Shown here: positions 34,701 through 46,980 of the stretch, piece after piece
Numbering within the stretch: position 1 is the first letter of the stretch
Layout: each line of letters opens with the position of its first letter
Assembly (NCBI GenBank): GCA_030782805.1
Contig: JARJPL010000007.1
Span: 1-64,000, forward strand
DNA: 64,000 bases
Reading direction: 5' to 3'
Source of the DNA: Aschersonia sp. MBC 622
Lineage: Eukaryota; Ascomycota; Sordariomycetes; Hypocreales; Clavicipitaceae
The notes under the pieces: generated by a model
The model's database searches: none
Told to the model about the DNA's origin: nothing
Seen by the model: the letters and a program-made list of their open reading frames with translations, nothing else
Made by a program: the position numbers and the translations under genes

Positions 34701-35281
34701 GGGCTTGTCGGCGTGATAGTTTTTGGAGGCAAGCTGGGCGTAAGCGCGGACGACGGCCTCGTAGTGGCTGAGGTAGTCCTTGTCGCCAAAAAGGGAGCTA
34801 GGGTCGTGATTTTCGCAGAACGCCTCGAAGGTGGGAATGGAGGATTCAATCATGGTAATGTCGTCGGAGCGGAGGATGAGGTCGAGGATTTTGAGAACGG
34901 TTGGGGCGATGAGGGCAGCTTCTTTGGGAGATTTCTCGACGAGGGCGGCTAGAATGCCGAGTGTGACTTGGACATTGCTAAGGGGTTCGGGTTAGCATTG
35001 AGCTGTATATGGCAGATATTCGAGATGGCAAGGCCGGCAAGGCCGGGGTGCCAATCGAGTACATACCCGATGCGCATGCGCCAGACGTCAGTGGCCGTCT
35101 TCTTCTCGAGGAAGGCACCAATCTTTTGAATCTTGGAGCGTCGGCTGGTGGCGTAAAATAGCAGGTAGCTCAGCTCGCTCGAGTTCGGCTTAACGTCGAC
35201 GGCGCCTTTCGTGGTGCGGGGGTAGCATTTGAGAACGAGGACCTGGTGCTTAGGCCGCAGCCTGTTTTCAAGGGAATTCAT
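31767..35281 (-). CDS. efr3: EFR3-like plasma-membrane scaffold protein
   Basis: EFR3 anchors the phosphatidylinositol 4-kinase complex (Stt4-Ypp1) at the plasma membrane, supporting PI4P synthesis. Two exons: 35281-35067 and 34977-31767; 1141 residues. The N-terminal exon carries the conserved opening (KHQVLVLKCYPRTTKG and SYLLFYATSRRSKIQKIG). A helical, ARM/HEAT-like body follows to about residue 700. The C-terminal third is disordered, rich in Ser, Gly, Pro and acidic runs (DDEDDVPPVPPLP). The start at 35281 is the first Met of the conserved opening and lies just downstream of an in-frame open stretch without an ATG. Fungal EFR3 proteins of about 1100 residues are normal. Confidence 0.88.
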
Positions 35282-37617
35282 ATTGTATATTTGGATGTAT
35301 GTGGTCGTCGCGTCGCGCGTGAGGTCAAGGCCGAGTGGGCAAGACACGGGGCGATTATGTGCGCAGTCGGCGATTATCGCCGGTGTGCTGAATGGCAGAG
35401 CGTGAGGGCAGCAGGACTAGCTAGCCTCCCCAGATTGGGGAGAAAAAGAGGTCGAGTTTGAATGAGTTCGGCTGGTGTGAGCTCGCTGCTTGGTGATGCT
35501 GTGTGCGAAAGGGGAAAGGTGATGATGGGGATCCCGTTTGTATGCTTTTCCGAGTCGTAACGAGAAAGGAGAATCTGCAAAAGTAAAACAAAAAAAAACC
35601 TGGGGAAGGAAATCAAAAGTGGAAATCAAAAGGATGGACAGAGAAGAAGGAGGGGGAGGAAAGGAATCGGATAGATTTGAAAGAGAGACGAGCCCGAGCC
35701 TTGTGTTGGGACCGGGGGGGTTGAATCGGGGAGAGAGGGAGATGGATGATGTTGATTACCTCTTTGGCAAGGTACCTGGGTACAAGTCATAATTGGGCAG
35801 GTAATTACGGGGCACGGACAGGCCCTGGCATCTTTTGGCAAGCAAAACAAGAGCTGGAGAAGCTGTTTTAGAGTTGGACAGGCGGTACTTTTCTAATCAC
35901 CAACCGTTCGGCGCCACTCGATGTACCTGGCGTCACGCAGCGTATTTACAGGGCAGACTGGGGGCGTTTGAGTGGTACAAGCCACAGGGACCTTTGTCGC
36001 TATAATAAATGAACATTCATTTGCATGTGCTAAAAGTTGATGAGCGATTGAAATTTTAAAATCTCAAGTCAATAGCAAAACCCTACATACTGTTGCACGA
36101 CGTTTCTCTTCTTTTTATGACTCGATTTCGAGTCGCTTTTCGCTACATCTCTCATCTTCTTTCGGAGAGACTCGGTTACGCCGTGTCCTCTTATGTTTTG
36201 CCCGAACCAGCATACAGCCGAGGCCTGCTTGTCAACGTTTTCAGCCTCGTGCTTTGCTGGCCTTGCCCGATTCGACTTCCAGGTTTGAAGACCACCTAAC
36301 ACAATACAAACCCCAAACACAATCATTCATCCACTTTAAAAAAAAAGGGGGGAATTGACTCCCCACGGGCCCCTGGGTTAGGTGTTGCAGCGCCGACTTG
36401 GCCTCCATCACAGCGCTGTCAGTGCTTTCTGTAAATTGTTGTTAGCGCCCGTCAATATCTTGTCAAACTTCGATGAAGAAGCCAGTCCGCATTCTCGCGT
36501 GTCGCAAATTAGACACATTGCGCATTTCCTCTCGTCATTTCACCGAGTAAAATGCAAATATAATGCGCAATGGGCTCGTTACTCATCTACCCATCTTCCC
36601 CGCCTCCGCTTACATGTCACCACCACACCGACCCAAGGGCTTTCCTTTCTTGTCTCCCCCGCAAAGCATATGCCAAAAATCTAGCTTCTCTTGATATGTA
36701 CCATTTTGCCTCGGCCGGCTGGCGCGGGAGGGGATTGCATGCCACTTGCAGACAGAGACAGACCCAAAGAGGCCAAATCAGGCAGGGATAGCGGTGGACA
36801 ACAAACCAAAAATCCTCTTGCCACTTGGCCCGTGGCTTATTCTAGCGTCTTCCTCCTAGCCCTTTTGCACCTCTTTTTCGCACCCAATCCCTGAGGGCCT
36901 TTAGTATCTTCTTCCTTTTCCACCATGAACATTCACGTCTGCGCTTGTAGCCGACATGTCCGGCCACCCGCCTGGCCCACCACTTACTTTTACGGCTTAC
37001 AAGTACCCGGTACGACGATACGACGGGGCCTATTAACCACAAACACACCCTACTTATGCTTTAACGAATCAAGAAAAAAAAAATATCGATTGAGAAGAGG
37101 CTTCTTTCCATTCTTCACTACACGTGAGTAGTTCGAGATGCTTGGTATGCAGGTTTTCGAGTCCTCTGTCACCATGCTACCCCAAGCCGCCCTATTGCAT
37201 GATCTTTACAGCGCACATGATGGACATCACTTGACTCGAACCTCAACCAAACACTCCTTGGTCATTTTGTTGGGAACAGAAAGATAATATTGAAACCGCA
37301 CTAGAGCTGTACCGTAGGAATATAGAGGGTTCTTTTGTAGATACTACGCTGCCAAACTATTCAACCCTCTTGTTGGCACACCTGTGGCTTGCATCCCGCC
37401 AAGCCAATCCTCTCCCGCGCCTATCCACCACCCGCCTCGGCATCACCAACTGGTACAGCAAAAAGCCGTTCCTCTGTCAAATGAAACTTTACCAAATTGA
37501 ATTGCTCATCATAAATAAATAGGGGAAAAAAGTCTTTTAATCTGCACTCGGCATTGTACATCATGACTCTATCCATCATCGCACTATTACCCGCAACGCC
37601 TATCCTCGTCCTCTTTT
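35282..37617. other. 2.3 kb intergenic, EFR3 promoter and SEC21 3' side
   Basis: The EFR3 promoter (minus strand) occupies the left part; the right part adjoins the 3' end of SEC21. Short frames such as 36069-36326 and 36382-36684 lack any domain. Nothing further recognised. Confidence 0.55.
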
Positions 37618-40564
37618 CTAAGCTATAGATGCAATCACTAGCGCCGCCACATTCTCCTCCTCGCTGCGCACCGTAATCTTGGTTGTCACCCCCGACTTGG
37701 ACGAGAATGCCATCCGCACCATCGCCACCACACGCCCTCCGCTCACCGTCTTGCCCAACAGCTTCAGCGTATGTGTGCTCTGGTTGACTGGAACGTCCGT
37801 CCCGTCTAGCGGTTGCAGCGACAGAGCCTGTGTGAGTTGTTCCGTGGCATCTATTCACTCATTAGTATTCGACTGTCAGACACTTCCAGTCTGTCAACTT
37901 ACCCGCAATGCTCTTCATGCTGCTCAGCTGCAGCGTCTCCTCGGCCTGTTCGCCAGATGCTCCAATTTGCTCCCACAAATGGTTGAAATTGCTCGCAAAC
38001 GTGGGAATAATATAGTCGCTGCCCGTGAGCTCAAACTCTGACACCTCGTACTCATCATCGTAACCAGTCTCCTCGGGGTCACCCGTCGCTGGGTCAATTT
38101 CCTTGCTGGTAAATCGAAGAACATTCGTAAATGACGAGACTGGCAGAGAGTTCTCGCCATTCACCTTCTTGAACGCCACGTACACCTTGCCAGGCTCATC
38201 CGTCGCCAGCCTGTCAGACTGTAGGATAAACACCTCCTCTAGCTCCTCCTCCTCAGAAGGCGACGCTACAACCGATACGTTCTCCAGGACCGTGTCGGGA
38301 AGGGTATTCTTGACATCGAATTGCAGAACAATGTGCTCCTTGAAAATATGCTTGACCAAAGACACGACGTACTCAGTCTCTGCTTCGGTGAGCTCAATAA
38401 CGGGCGATGACTTGAGTACGCTGCCAAACTCGGCCATGTCGGGGATGGCAGTAAGCTCCTCCGTGTACTTTTGCACCTGCGCAGAGGCGGCCGCCGCAGC
38501 CTCGGCACCAGTGGCGGGCGCCTTTGTCGGACCGGACTTGGGCGCCTTGAGCGTCGGCGTCGTGGCTGTCAGCTTCTTGGTTCTGTCCTCGGCATCGGCC
38601 TGCTCTCGGGTCACGACTGGAATCTTGGAAATATCAAACGGCTCCTCAAAGTTGCTCTTATCATCCGACGTCACGTACATGACGAGCTGATGCTCAAAAT
38701 ACGGCAGCGCAAACATGCTGTCATTCTTGACAAAGTTGCTCGCCATCTTATCGTCTTCCTCGCTCATGAGCTTTAGGTTGAGCGCAGCGCGGTCGCGGAC
38801 TTCGTCGTCGACATCGTCCAAGCAGCGAGTCAGCAGAACCTTGACACTGCTCTTCACGTCGGCGTCAGCTTGTCCAACGCCAAACTTGGCCAGTGCCGTC
38901 ACCGCAGCCGCACGGACAATGGCGTTCTCCAAGACAACGCGGTTGTAGATGTAGCGAATATATTTAGTAGGGTTGCTGGTCTTAGGGCCCTCGAGACCAA
39001 TCAGGTGCAGGATGCGCACGGCAAGTTTGGTGAACTCGCAGTCCTCGATAAACTCGCACAAATGCGCCAAAGCCTCGTCTTTGGAATCAGGAACAAACTT
39101 GATTAGATCAAACATGCTCTCAATGACAGCCTTTTTGAATTCGTAGCCGCCCTCGTCGCGCAGGATGCCGCTGAGGAAAGTCAACATGCCAGCCTGCTTG
39201 CTGGGAAACTTGAGGCAGAGTGTGCGGATGGCCTCTACGATGGTAATCTTAAACTCGTCGGTGATCTCGGACATGAAGCTAGCAATCTGCTTCATCAGAC
39301 GGTCGACACTAGCCTCGTTACCAGTCTTGAGAAGCGTCGTAATGGCAAACGTGGCGATGGAGCGGTTGGAGTTGGAGATGAGGAGCTCAATGTCTTGGTT
39401 GCAGGGAGAGACGGCAATGGGCTTGAACGAGGCGAAGTTGTGGAGGATACGGAGGGCGGCAAACTTAGTAACGGCGCGGGGCGAAGTGAGGAACATCTGG
39501 AGGACGTGAACGGCTTGGTTAATTTCCTCGTCAGTGACATCGCGGAGTTCGCAGATGGCCTTGGCAGCCTCAAAGTTGACCATTTCGGACTTGTGGCGCA
39601 GCCAGCCAACGAGAAGCTGTGACATGGGCTTGCGCAGAGAGGCATCCTCTTCGGCAAGCTGAGAGGCGAGTCTGACCAGCATGACTGTGGCAGGGGCGCT
39701 CTTAACAGCACCAGGGGAGCCAAACTGCTGAACCATCTTGACCAGGGCCATGCGGTCGTGCATGCGCATCTGGTAGAGTAGACCGATGGCGTGGTATTGC
39801 GTCATGCTCGAGTTGTTTACGGGCATCTGGTTGCTGGACGAGAAGCCCAGGGAGAAGCCACCACCCGATTTGGAGTTGGCGGCAGCCTCCTGGGTCTCGC
39901 TCTGCCAACGACGGACGACATCCTTGGCGATGGGGAGGAGGTGATACGAGGAAACGAGAGCGGCGGAGGAGACGGAAGAGTTCTTGTCGACAATTGCAGT
40001 CTTCATCACACGTTCGATCGATTGAACAGTCGTCGCCTAGGGAGAGGTTAATACGAAGGGAAGGCGGAAATCGCCAAACCACGAGGAAACCCACGTCAAT
40101 GATGCGGCAGAGGGCTCTGATGGCATTGGGACGGTAAATGGCGTCGCTACCACCACCAGTGTCCTTCATAATGGTACTCGTCACCATGATGATGTCTTCC
40201 GCCGAGTTGGCGAGCTCCTTGATGACAAGGTGCACCATCTGGCGGAGGCTGGCATCCTTGTTCTGGAAGAGCTTTGAAATGCCAAAGAAGAGGGTGGTGG
40301 CTTCGTTTGTCGGAAACTTTTCGCCCGTGTAGACGAGGAGAGCAATCTTGGTCAGGAGAATACGGCATCGTCGCGGCTGAATCGGTGAGCTGTTGAAGAG
40401 TCGTGCTGTTTGGGCCAGCTTGTTAGCATCGAATGGCGGGGTGCGTCGAGCCGCCGGCGCGCGACGAAGCCATTGAGCGCAGACGAACCTTCTTGGAAGA
40501 CCTGCGTGCGATCCACCTTGACCAGACCCAGGTCGGCATCTTCGTCCTTTTTGCCGTAGCTCAT
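37618..40564 (-). CDS. sec21: Coatomer subunit gamma (COPI)
   Basis: Gamma-COP subunit of the COPI coat that carries vesicles from Golgi to ER and within the Golgi. Four exons: 40564-40489, 40405-40095, 40036-37903, 37850-37618; 2754 bases, 917 residues. The start MSYGKKDEDADLGLVKVDRT leads to QEARLFNSSPIQPRRCRILL, a hallmark of the gamma-COP N terminus. An adaptin-type HEAT solenoid covers about residues 60-560. A Pro/Ala linker follows, then the C-terminal appendage domain (VLQFDVKNTLPDTVLENVSV and, in the last exon, KSGVTTKITVRSEEENVAAL). The last intron joins SIAD to ATEQLTQ. The gene is divergent from ATP12. Length is normal for the family and no defects were seen. Confidence 0.95.
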
Positions 40565-41085
40565 GATGGGCGACTGGCTTTGGGGGTTTTGGTTGCAGGT
40601 GTCGTGGTCTATATGGGCCGCCAGGGGAATCTCCACGTCGACACTTTGGGGACGGTGTGGAACGAATCACGTGACTCATATACTTTGGCGTCGGACTGCC
40701 AGTTCAGCATTTTCATTTATTCTGCAGAAATATGAATTTTTTTCTTCATGCATAGAAGTGCGATAGTACGCATTGAATGAGCTCATATTCTGTGGTGTTG
40801 AGGAGGTAGTTTGCGAGGATGGTGATGATGTGTTCTCACAGGAACGCGTACACACCAGTGACAGTACTCGTGAAGCCAAGCACAAAGTCGGGCAGAGCAG
40901 AAATGCTGAAATAAACAAGTTTTTAAACAATTTTATACGTATTAAATTTAGTCTATCCCCTTTAGACGGCCAATTGGTCAACCACGAGGCACCAGCGACG
41001 TTCCGCATCCACCCCATATCTGCAGCTCCAAAATTTCCAGACTTTGCCAAACTCATCTACCTTGTTCAACATCACAACCACCATC
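40565..41085. promoter_or_regulatory. Bidirectional promoter, SEC21 / ATP12
   Basis: Only 521 bases separate the start codons of the divergent SEC21 and ATP12 genes, so both promoters must lie here. AT-rich segments occur at about 40720-40745 and 40905-40955. No clear TATA box was assigned to either gene. Confidence 0.6.
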
Positions 41086-42228
41086 ATGCAACGGACGATG
41101 CGAATACCGCTGCGCCTTGCGCCCCGTGTGCTCAGCGGCACGGTGCTACCCGTCCGTAGCCTCCACGCCTCAGCCATCACGGCCGCCAACGTCGCCCCCG
41201 TTGTCGGCACCGGCCCGCCCCCCGAGGCCCCCATCCAGCGCACCCCCAACGAACGAGTCGAGCGCCGCCGCAAGCATGCCGAAATGCTCAAGATGGCCAA
41301 GGCCATCCGCAGCGCCAACGACGGCAAAATATCTTCCTCTCCCTCCTCCTCCTCCTCCGCCGGCGGCGGCGGTGACCTCTCGCCCACGAGGCGCCGCTTC
41401 TGGAAGGACGTCCGCGTCAAAGAGGTCGACGGCGCGCTGCAGGTGCTCCTCGACGCGCGGCCGCTGCGGCACCCCAACAACAAGGAGATTGTGCGCGTGC
41501 CGCTCAGCAAGCCCACGCTCGCGACGGCGCTCGCCATCGAGTGGGACCTGCTCACCTCGGCGCAGCAGGCCACGCAGCAGCACCTGATTCCGCTGACGAG
41601 CCTCGTCTGCCGCGCCATTGACGTGGCCGCCGACGATGCGCTCGGCGACCGCGCCACGGTCCGCGCCGCCATTGCCGAGTCGGTCATGCGCTACCTCGAC
41701 ACCGACTCGCTGCTGTGCTGGGCGCCGCCCGCGGGCAAGCTCGACTTGCGCAACGACGCGGGCGAGTCCCTCCGCGACGTGCAGAAGCGCGCCGGCGAGG
41801 AGACGGTCGGCTTCCTGGCGACGCACGTCTGGCCCGGCGTCACCGTCAAGCCCGTCCTCGACGGCCACTCCATCTTCCCCGCCGAGCAGGACGAGGGCGT
41901 GCGCGACGTCGTCCAGGGCTGGGTCATGGGCCTGTCGGCCTGGGAGCTTGCCGGCCTGGAACGGGCCGTGCTGGCCGGCAAGAGCCTCGTCACCGCCGCA
42001 CGCTTCATTGCAGAGTGGAGCGATGATGCTGCTGGTTTTTCCAAGGCGGTCGCGCGCGAGACCCGATTTAGCGCTGAGGAAGCGGCTCGCGTCACAAGTC
42101 TGGAGGTCGACTGGCAGACGAGCCACTGGGGTGAGGTGGATGATACCCATGATGTCAACAGGGAGGACGTGCGGCGCCAGCTTGGCAGCGTTATTCTGCT
42201 CGTCTCTGGCGCAAGCAAGTCGTCGTAA
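41086..42228 (+). CDS. atp12: Mitochondrial F1-ATPase assembly factor ATP12
   Basis: Matrix chaperone that binds the F1 alpha subunit before it assembles with beta. Single exon, 380 residues. The N terminus (MQRTMRIPLRLAPRVLSG) is basic and Arg-rich, a mitochondrial targeting sequence. Body: RRRFWKDVRVKEVDGALQVL, LRHPNNKEIVRVP, AIEWD, RAIDVAADD, SVMRYLDTDSLLCW, LSAWELAGLERA, all typical of ATP12. A Ser/Gly-rich insert near residues 84-95 separates presequence from body. The start at 41086 is the first ATG; the upstream in-frame stretch lacks one. The third positions are strongly GC-biased relative to the flanks. Confidence 0.93.
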   Translation: MQRTMRIPLRLAPRVLSGTVLPVRSLHASAITAANVAPVVGTGPPPEAPIQRTPNERVERRRKHAEMLKMAKAIRSANDGKISSSPSSSSSAGGGGDLSPTRRRFWKDVRVKEVDGALQVLLDARPLRHPNNKEIVRVPLSKPTLATALAIEWDLLTSAQQATQQHLIPLTSLVCRAIDVAADDALGDRATVRAAIAESVMRYLDTDSLLCWAPPAGKLDLRNDAGESLRDVQKRAGEETVGFLATHVWPGVTVKPVLDGHSIFPAEQDEGVRDVVQGWVMGLSAWELAGLERAVLAGKSLVTAARFIAEWSDDAAGFSKAVARETRFSAEEAARVTSLEVDWQTSHWGEVDDTHDVNREDVRRQLGSVILLVSGASKSS

Positions 42229-42425
42229 AAACGAAGAAGGAAAGGCTGGCTGCCATGTATCTTATACCATTGTACACACTCGAAAACTGCTGTGAACTTA
42301 AATCATTTTACACTAGACTATGGTGAATTCATTGTTGGGGAATTTTGGGTTTCAAACTGCGATGCCAAACGATTTAAATGTACTGGAGAGCAAGCTGCGT
42401 GTACTATTGCCAAGCAATTACATCT

Positions 42426-44337
42426 CTACTTGGCTCCGATGAGTTCTTGGATACGCATGCGAAGCATATGATACTTGACAAAAGCCTGCATAGCGTAGCC
42501 CTGGACAATGTTCTTGAGGCCTTCTTCTCTGACGGCGCGCACCGCCTTGACAGACGCAAAAAGCGCAAGCGCAAAGGCCGCAATCTTGATGTAGCGGCCG
42601 AGCCGTTTTGTTCGGCGATCGAGTGCAGGCTGTAGAGTCAATGAGCGACAAGGTCAGGTGATCACGACGGACATGAAAAAAAAAAAAAAGACTTACGGTA
42701 TATTTCAGGTCTTCATAGACTGGAAATAAGCACCTGTACCAGTAATCGTTCTGCGTAAATGGATACGTCGACGAGTTGCGGGCTTGCTTTCCTTCAGCAT
42801 TGCGAGAGTACCAGTTGTTGCAGATGCCATCGGCCCAAACGGTGTTTTTCAGGCCATCCTGGATTCTTTGATCCCATCGATCCTCGGCATCCTGCAAGCA
42901 GTCAATCGAGACGGCCTCACCATCCAGCACGGGCTTGATAATGCGTAGCGAGTAGTTGATGGCATTCTCAATAGCAAAAACGGTTGAGGTATGGCCGGTA
43001 ACGGTATTCGGGCCTGCGTCACGACGAGTCAGCCTCTTGGTGTAGAATATGTGATATATGCTACGCGGGAAGCTTACCTAGAATCATGAAGAAATTGGGA
43101 AAACCACTGATTAAAGTAGCATTGTACGCTGCTGCGCCGTTGGTCTTTTTCCAGTGCTCTTCAGCCGTCTCGCCATTCCTGCCCACAACCTCAATGCGGG
43201 GCAGGAAGCTATTCGTGGTGTAGCCGGTGGCGAGGGCAATGACGTCTGCCTCGATGACGCCCTCTTTTGTACGAACCCCTTCGGGGACAATCTCAAGAAT
43301 CTTGCTGTCCATGAGCGTGAGGTTGTCCTCGTTGAGGGACTCGAGGTAGCCAGGGTTGAATATGCGACGCTTGCAGCCAATGGGGAAATCGGGGATGAGC
43401 ATATCGTGGTACTTGGCCGGAGCGAGCTTCTTCATGTACGCGCGCGTGCTGGCCTCCTTTGCCTTGCGCAGACGCGCCGCGTACTTTGTCAAGTAAAACG
43501 CCCGCCACGAGTTTTCGAGCGCCAGCCAGATGGCCAGGCGCATCAAGTTGAGCAGGCCTGGGATTCTCTTGAACAGGAAACTCATCAGACGAAAGTTGGG
43601 CATGACGGGCGGCTTGACGATCCAATGCTTGGAGCGCACGATTTGCGTCAGAGTCTTTGTCTCCTTGACGATGGCAGGGACGATCTGGTCAGCCGTACAG
43701 CCGTTGCCGACGACGACGACATTCTTGTCCTTGAGAGACACGTCGTGGTTCCAGCGGGCTGCGTGAAACATTTCGCCCTTGAAGGTTTCCACGCCAGAAA
43801 AATCGGGAATGCGAGGCTGGATCAGTTGGCCGACGCCGCTATAGAGAAACTTGCACTCGTGATAAAAGACGGTGCCGGTCGTGTTGTCGCGAATATCCAT
43901 ACGCCACCGTGCCCGTGCCTCATTCCACTCACAGCGCTCAACGGTAGAGTTGAATCGCATCTTGGAGAGGAGCCCATATTTCTCAGAGATGTTGGTCAGG
44001 TAATCGAGGATATCGGTCTGCCCGTTGAAAAGCTGCTTCCAGTCGCCGTTGGGTTCAAAGGAGAAGCTATACAACGGGGAAGGAACGTCGCAGGCGCATC
44101 CTGTTGCGCAAGAAAAACTAGAGTTTAATGTTGTTTATGTGCAGTGTGTCGCCTGGGTCACTGACCTGGATACTGGTTAATGTGCCATGTGCCACCAAGC
44201 TTGCTTTCGCGCTCAAAGAGCACCACATCGGTAATGTTGTACCACCGCTTCAGGGTCGCGCCCAGACCAATGCCAGAGAAGCCTGTGCCTATGCAGGCAA
44301 ACTGGCTGTAAGTGATGCTATCCTTTTCTGCAGCCAT
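42426..44337 (-). CDS. FAD-dependent Baeyer-Villiger-type monooxygenase
   Basis: Flavin monooxygenase, expected to insert oxygen into a ketone to form an ester or lactone using NADPH. Four exons: 44337-44166, 44100-43078, 43013-42697, 42629-42426; 571 residues. The FAD Rossmann motif is GTGFSGIGLG (about 17-26). The family fingerprint F-x-G-x3-H-x3-W is seen as FKGEMFHAARW, followed by Asn where Pro or Asp is more common. The NADPH motif is GNGCTADQI, and ALATGY follows further on. The C terminus carries a hydrophobic helix (YIKIAAFALALFASVKAV) that could anchor it to membrane. The start at 44337 (MAAEKDSITY) precedes the FAD motif by the usual distance. It faces the ATP12 3' end 197 bases away. 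Confidence 0.9.
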
Positions 44338-46348
44338 GTCGGTTCGGCTTGGCGTTGTCGTGGAGCCGCGTTGAAAAGAAACGTGCAACCACCGACGTTT
44401 TCCTTCAGGTGTAGAAGGGACAGGATGCAAGCTGTAAGGGGGACATGGGCATACAGCCGTTATGACTTGAATTTCAGACAACTGCCTGCTGATGGAAAAG
44501 CTGGGGGGAAGCCGAGGCCCCCCCGCCTCTAGTGCGACGCCAACCGGAGAATGGAGAATGGACCACACGGAGACGGATTGACGGATGGCCCAGTCATGGC
44601 CGATCACATTCTAACTAACGGGCTAGAGCAGACGGTAATCTTGGGGCACTACCAAACTACGACTCGACCAGATGCTTGTGCGATTCCTCCGGGCTGTCGC
44701 AGGAGGCAAGGCATGACATGATAGGGGCGGCTGATCATAGCTGGAGGGGGGAAACACGACAGCATTGGTGGCATCTCTTCAGCCGCCTGACCGAAAGCGG
44801 CAACCGAACCGATTCGGGAAACGATCGATATCGTCTCCTGCAGTACCGATGCAGCACATTGGGCCGAGTTTTGCGCCACATGTCAATGTGATGAGCCTGT
44901 GACCGCAACAAAAAGGGAACGGAATCTGAAGCAAAATAAGGCTTCGAATTTCAACTGGGTAGCTCTCCGATGCTTTTAGCGATCGTAGCACTAAAAATCC
45001 CCCGTTGATGGGGCAGCGTCGGTAGAACGGTTACTCGGCGGGAACTGGGGCCGCTTCCACACGCAATGCAGCCATCATCAGCCCCATCCATACATACATG
45101 CACTTATAACATGAGCATTATAAGTTCAGTGATGAGGGGGCTTTCATTTTAGTGGACTTGATAACGACCAATATTTCAGAGATATCCTGTGGGTGACAAG
45201 GGCAAATAATAGAAGCAATATCATGTGCCACTTATTTCTGTAGTGCTACAGGGCTAAAGGGCTGACCGGGCACTAATTCTCTGGTACAACAACTATTACC
45301 AAGCCCCCCGTGCCAGCGCCGAAATTCATTTGCATAGGAACAAGGAAAGTTCTAAACCGAGAGCCATTCATCCTCTGCGCAAAAGTTGTTGAACATGGCG
45401 CGAGCAGCGAACCTGTTCTCTTCGTCCGACTGTGAGAGCTACAATCGATCATTACCGCGGCTTCGCTGGGCTGGGCTGATTATTAGGCTCCCCGCATGTA
45501 GGGCTTCTCGCGGAAAAGTGGTTTTTGCTGAACAAGAACTATTTTCTGCAGAGATGCCTGGCTCATGCGGCTGGAGTCGTAGCGCGTCCGTCACCCAGGT
45601 CGTGTGGCGTCGCGCGATTGAACAAAGTGAGGAAGAATCCCCACAACGTCAGCCTGATAACACCACCCCAATGGCCGATTTAATTCGGGTCGTTTTATAT
45701 ATTCCTCTTTCAAGCAATAGCTTTTACTAATAACTTGACTGCTATTTCCATAATGGTGGGTTGAGAAGAGTAGACTTGAGGGTGGAAAGCAACCGGCGAA
45801 ACGTATGAAAAGAATGAAACAGTATTGGTAAAGTGCAGCCCTTTAGTGACGACATCCATCAGCAGCCAGCTCCAGGCACGACAGCCTCATTCGGTCAACG
45901 CTTACCGAGGCCAGAATGTCTTGTCCAGACGTCCTTGTAGCTATCTCACAGAGGTCAATTCTGACCGACTCGTGCTTGTTCGGATGATACCTGCTGTATC
46001 TATACGAAAGCACGGTCCAGCGTCAGCATCACAAAAAGGTAGGATGTTGTTTCCTGAGGTTCAAGCATCGATAACCCTGAATCTAGCACGTCCATCAGAC
46101 AGTGGGATTTGTTTTACGACTAGGCGAACCGTTGTGTTTTATTATAATGAACAGTTGTATTATAGCCTCTGCATTTGCATCACAGTGTGGGGAAAACCTA
46201 TTCCAGGTGAAAGAAGAAAAAACCCTACACCGAGGCCTAGTTATTGAGAGAAAAAAAAAAAAAGGACCAGTTGATAAGGCTATTACCGCTGCCATTTCTC
46301 GTCGGACGTCTCCAGTCAACCCTGTCGAGCGCAATTTCCAGCCCAAGC
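44338..46348. other. 2 kb intergenic, no gene recognised
   Basis: Holds the BVMO promoter at its left. A TATA-like stretch and CT-rich leader occur near 45695-45720 on the plus strand, but no convincing start follows. The frame beginning at 45394 (MARAANLFSS) has no recognisable domain. Confidence 0.55.
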
Positions 46349-46852
46349 TTAATCGTCATCATCGTTGGGAGAGTTCCTCGAGCATCGGATAGAATAGGCC
46401 GTGATGCGGATTCGCGACTGGCTCTGAAAAATCGCTACGGGATCAAAGTCTTGGCAGTTTGACGCGCTATTCTATTGTTAGCTGTACTAGAACTAACTAT
46501 ATACTGCCCAAAAGAAAAAAACGGTTTGTATTTTTTGACGTACCGGTAGAACTCGCAATTCACAACGGGAGTGAGCAGCAGAGATTGAGTGCCTCGTCCT
46601 GGGGTGGAGCTGTAACTCAAGATTAGCTTTGGCAGACGGGTGGACTCTGGTCATGGTTAAATGCACTCACAAGGGAGGACCCAAGTTGACGCAAATACCA
46701 TTGGCAGGGATCGTGCGGCGTTGCCCGCGATATTCTGGGCTGTCAAAGATGTTGGCGTTGTCGTCCCGAGCACTTAGACCAGCCGTCGCCGTCGCCGGGC
46801 TCGCTGCAGCCAGGGGGGCGAGAAGAAGCGGGAGAATATTCATAAAAAGCAT
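46349..46852 (-). CDS. Small secreted protein, three exons (crystallin-like fold suspected)
   Basis: Reconstructed from three exons: 46852-46671, 46609-46544 and 46466-46349; 366 bases, 121 residues, open through every junction. A signal peptide opens it (FMNILPLLLAPLAAAS). Then come FDSPEYRGQRRTIPANGICVNL, VVNCEFYRA and SNCQDFDPVAIFQSQSRI; the protein ends in NSPNDDDD. Four cysteines suggest two disulfides. The stretch of aromatic, Gly and Ser residues with the paired NC motifs is reminiscent of small secreted beta/gamma-crystallin-like fungal proteins, but the assignment is by eye. Intron 2 has a GCTAAC branch site before its acceptor. A TATA box lies about 120 bases upstream of the start. 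Confidence 0.72.
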
Positions 46853-46970
46853 GTTGACTGTTTAAAAAGCTGTGAAATTTTGCAAAGTATGTCTCGCTTC
46901 TTGTGTAGTGGAAGAGCTGATTGTCTGTCTGTCTGTATCTCTCAGCAAATAGTTGGGGAGAACAGGACGT

Positions 46971-46980
46971 TTTATATGTA
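46971..46980 (-). promoter_or_regulatory. TATA box of the small secreted gene
   Basis: Read on the minus strand the sequence is TACATATAAA, about 120 bases upstream of the Met at 46852. A GACA repeat (complement of TGTCTGTCTGTCTGT, about 46922-46936) lies between it and the start codon, probably in the 5' leader. Confidence 0.5.

Noticed and set aside
41170..42150. 326-codon minus frame opposite ATP12
   Set aside because: Antisense shadow of the GC-biased ATP12 coding sequence; the plus frame has the family motifs.
43154..44128. 324-codon plus frame opposite the monooxygenase
   Set aside because: Antisense shadow; the minus strand carries both Rossmann motifs and the BVMO fingerprint.
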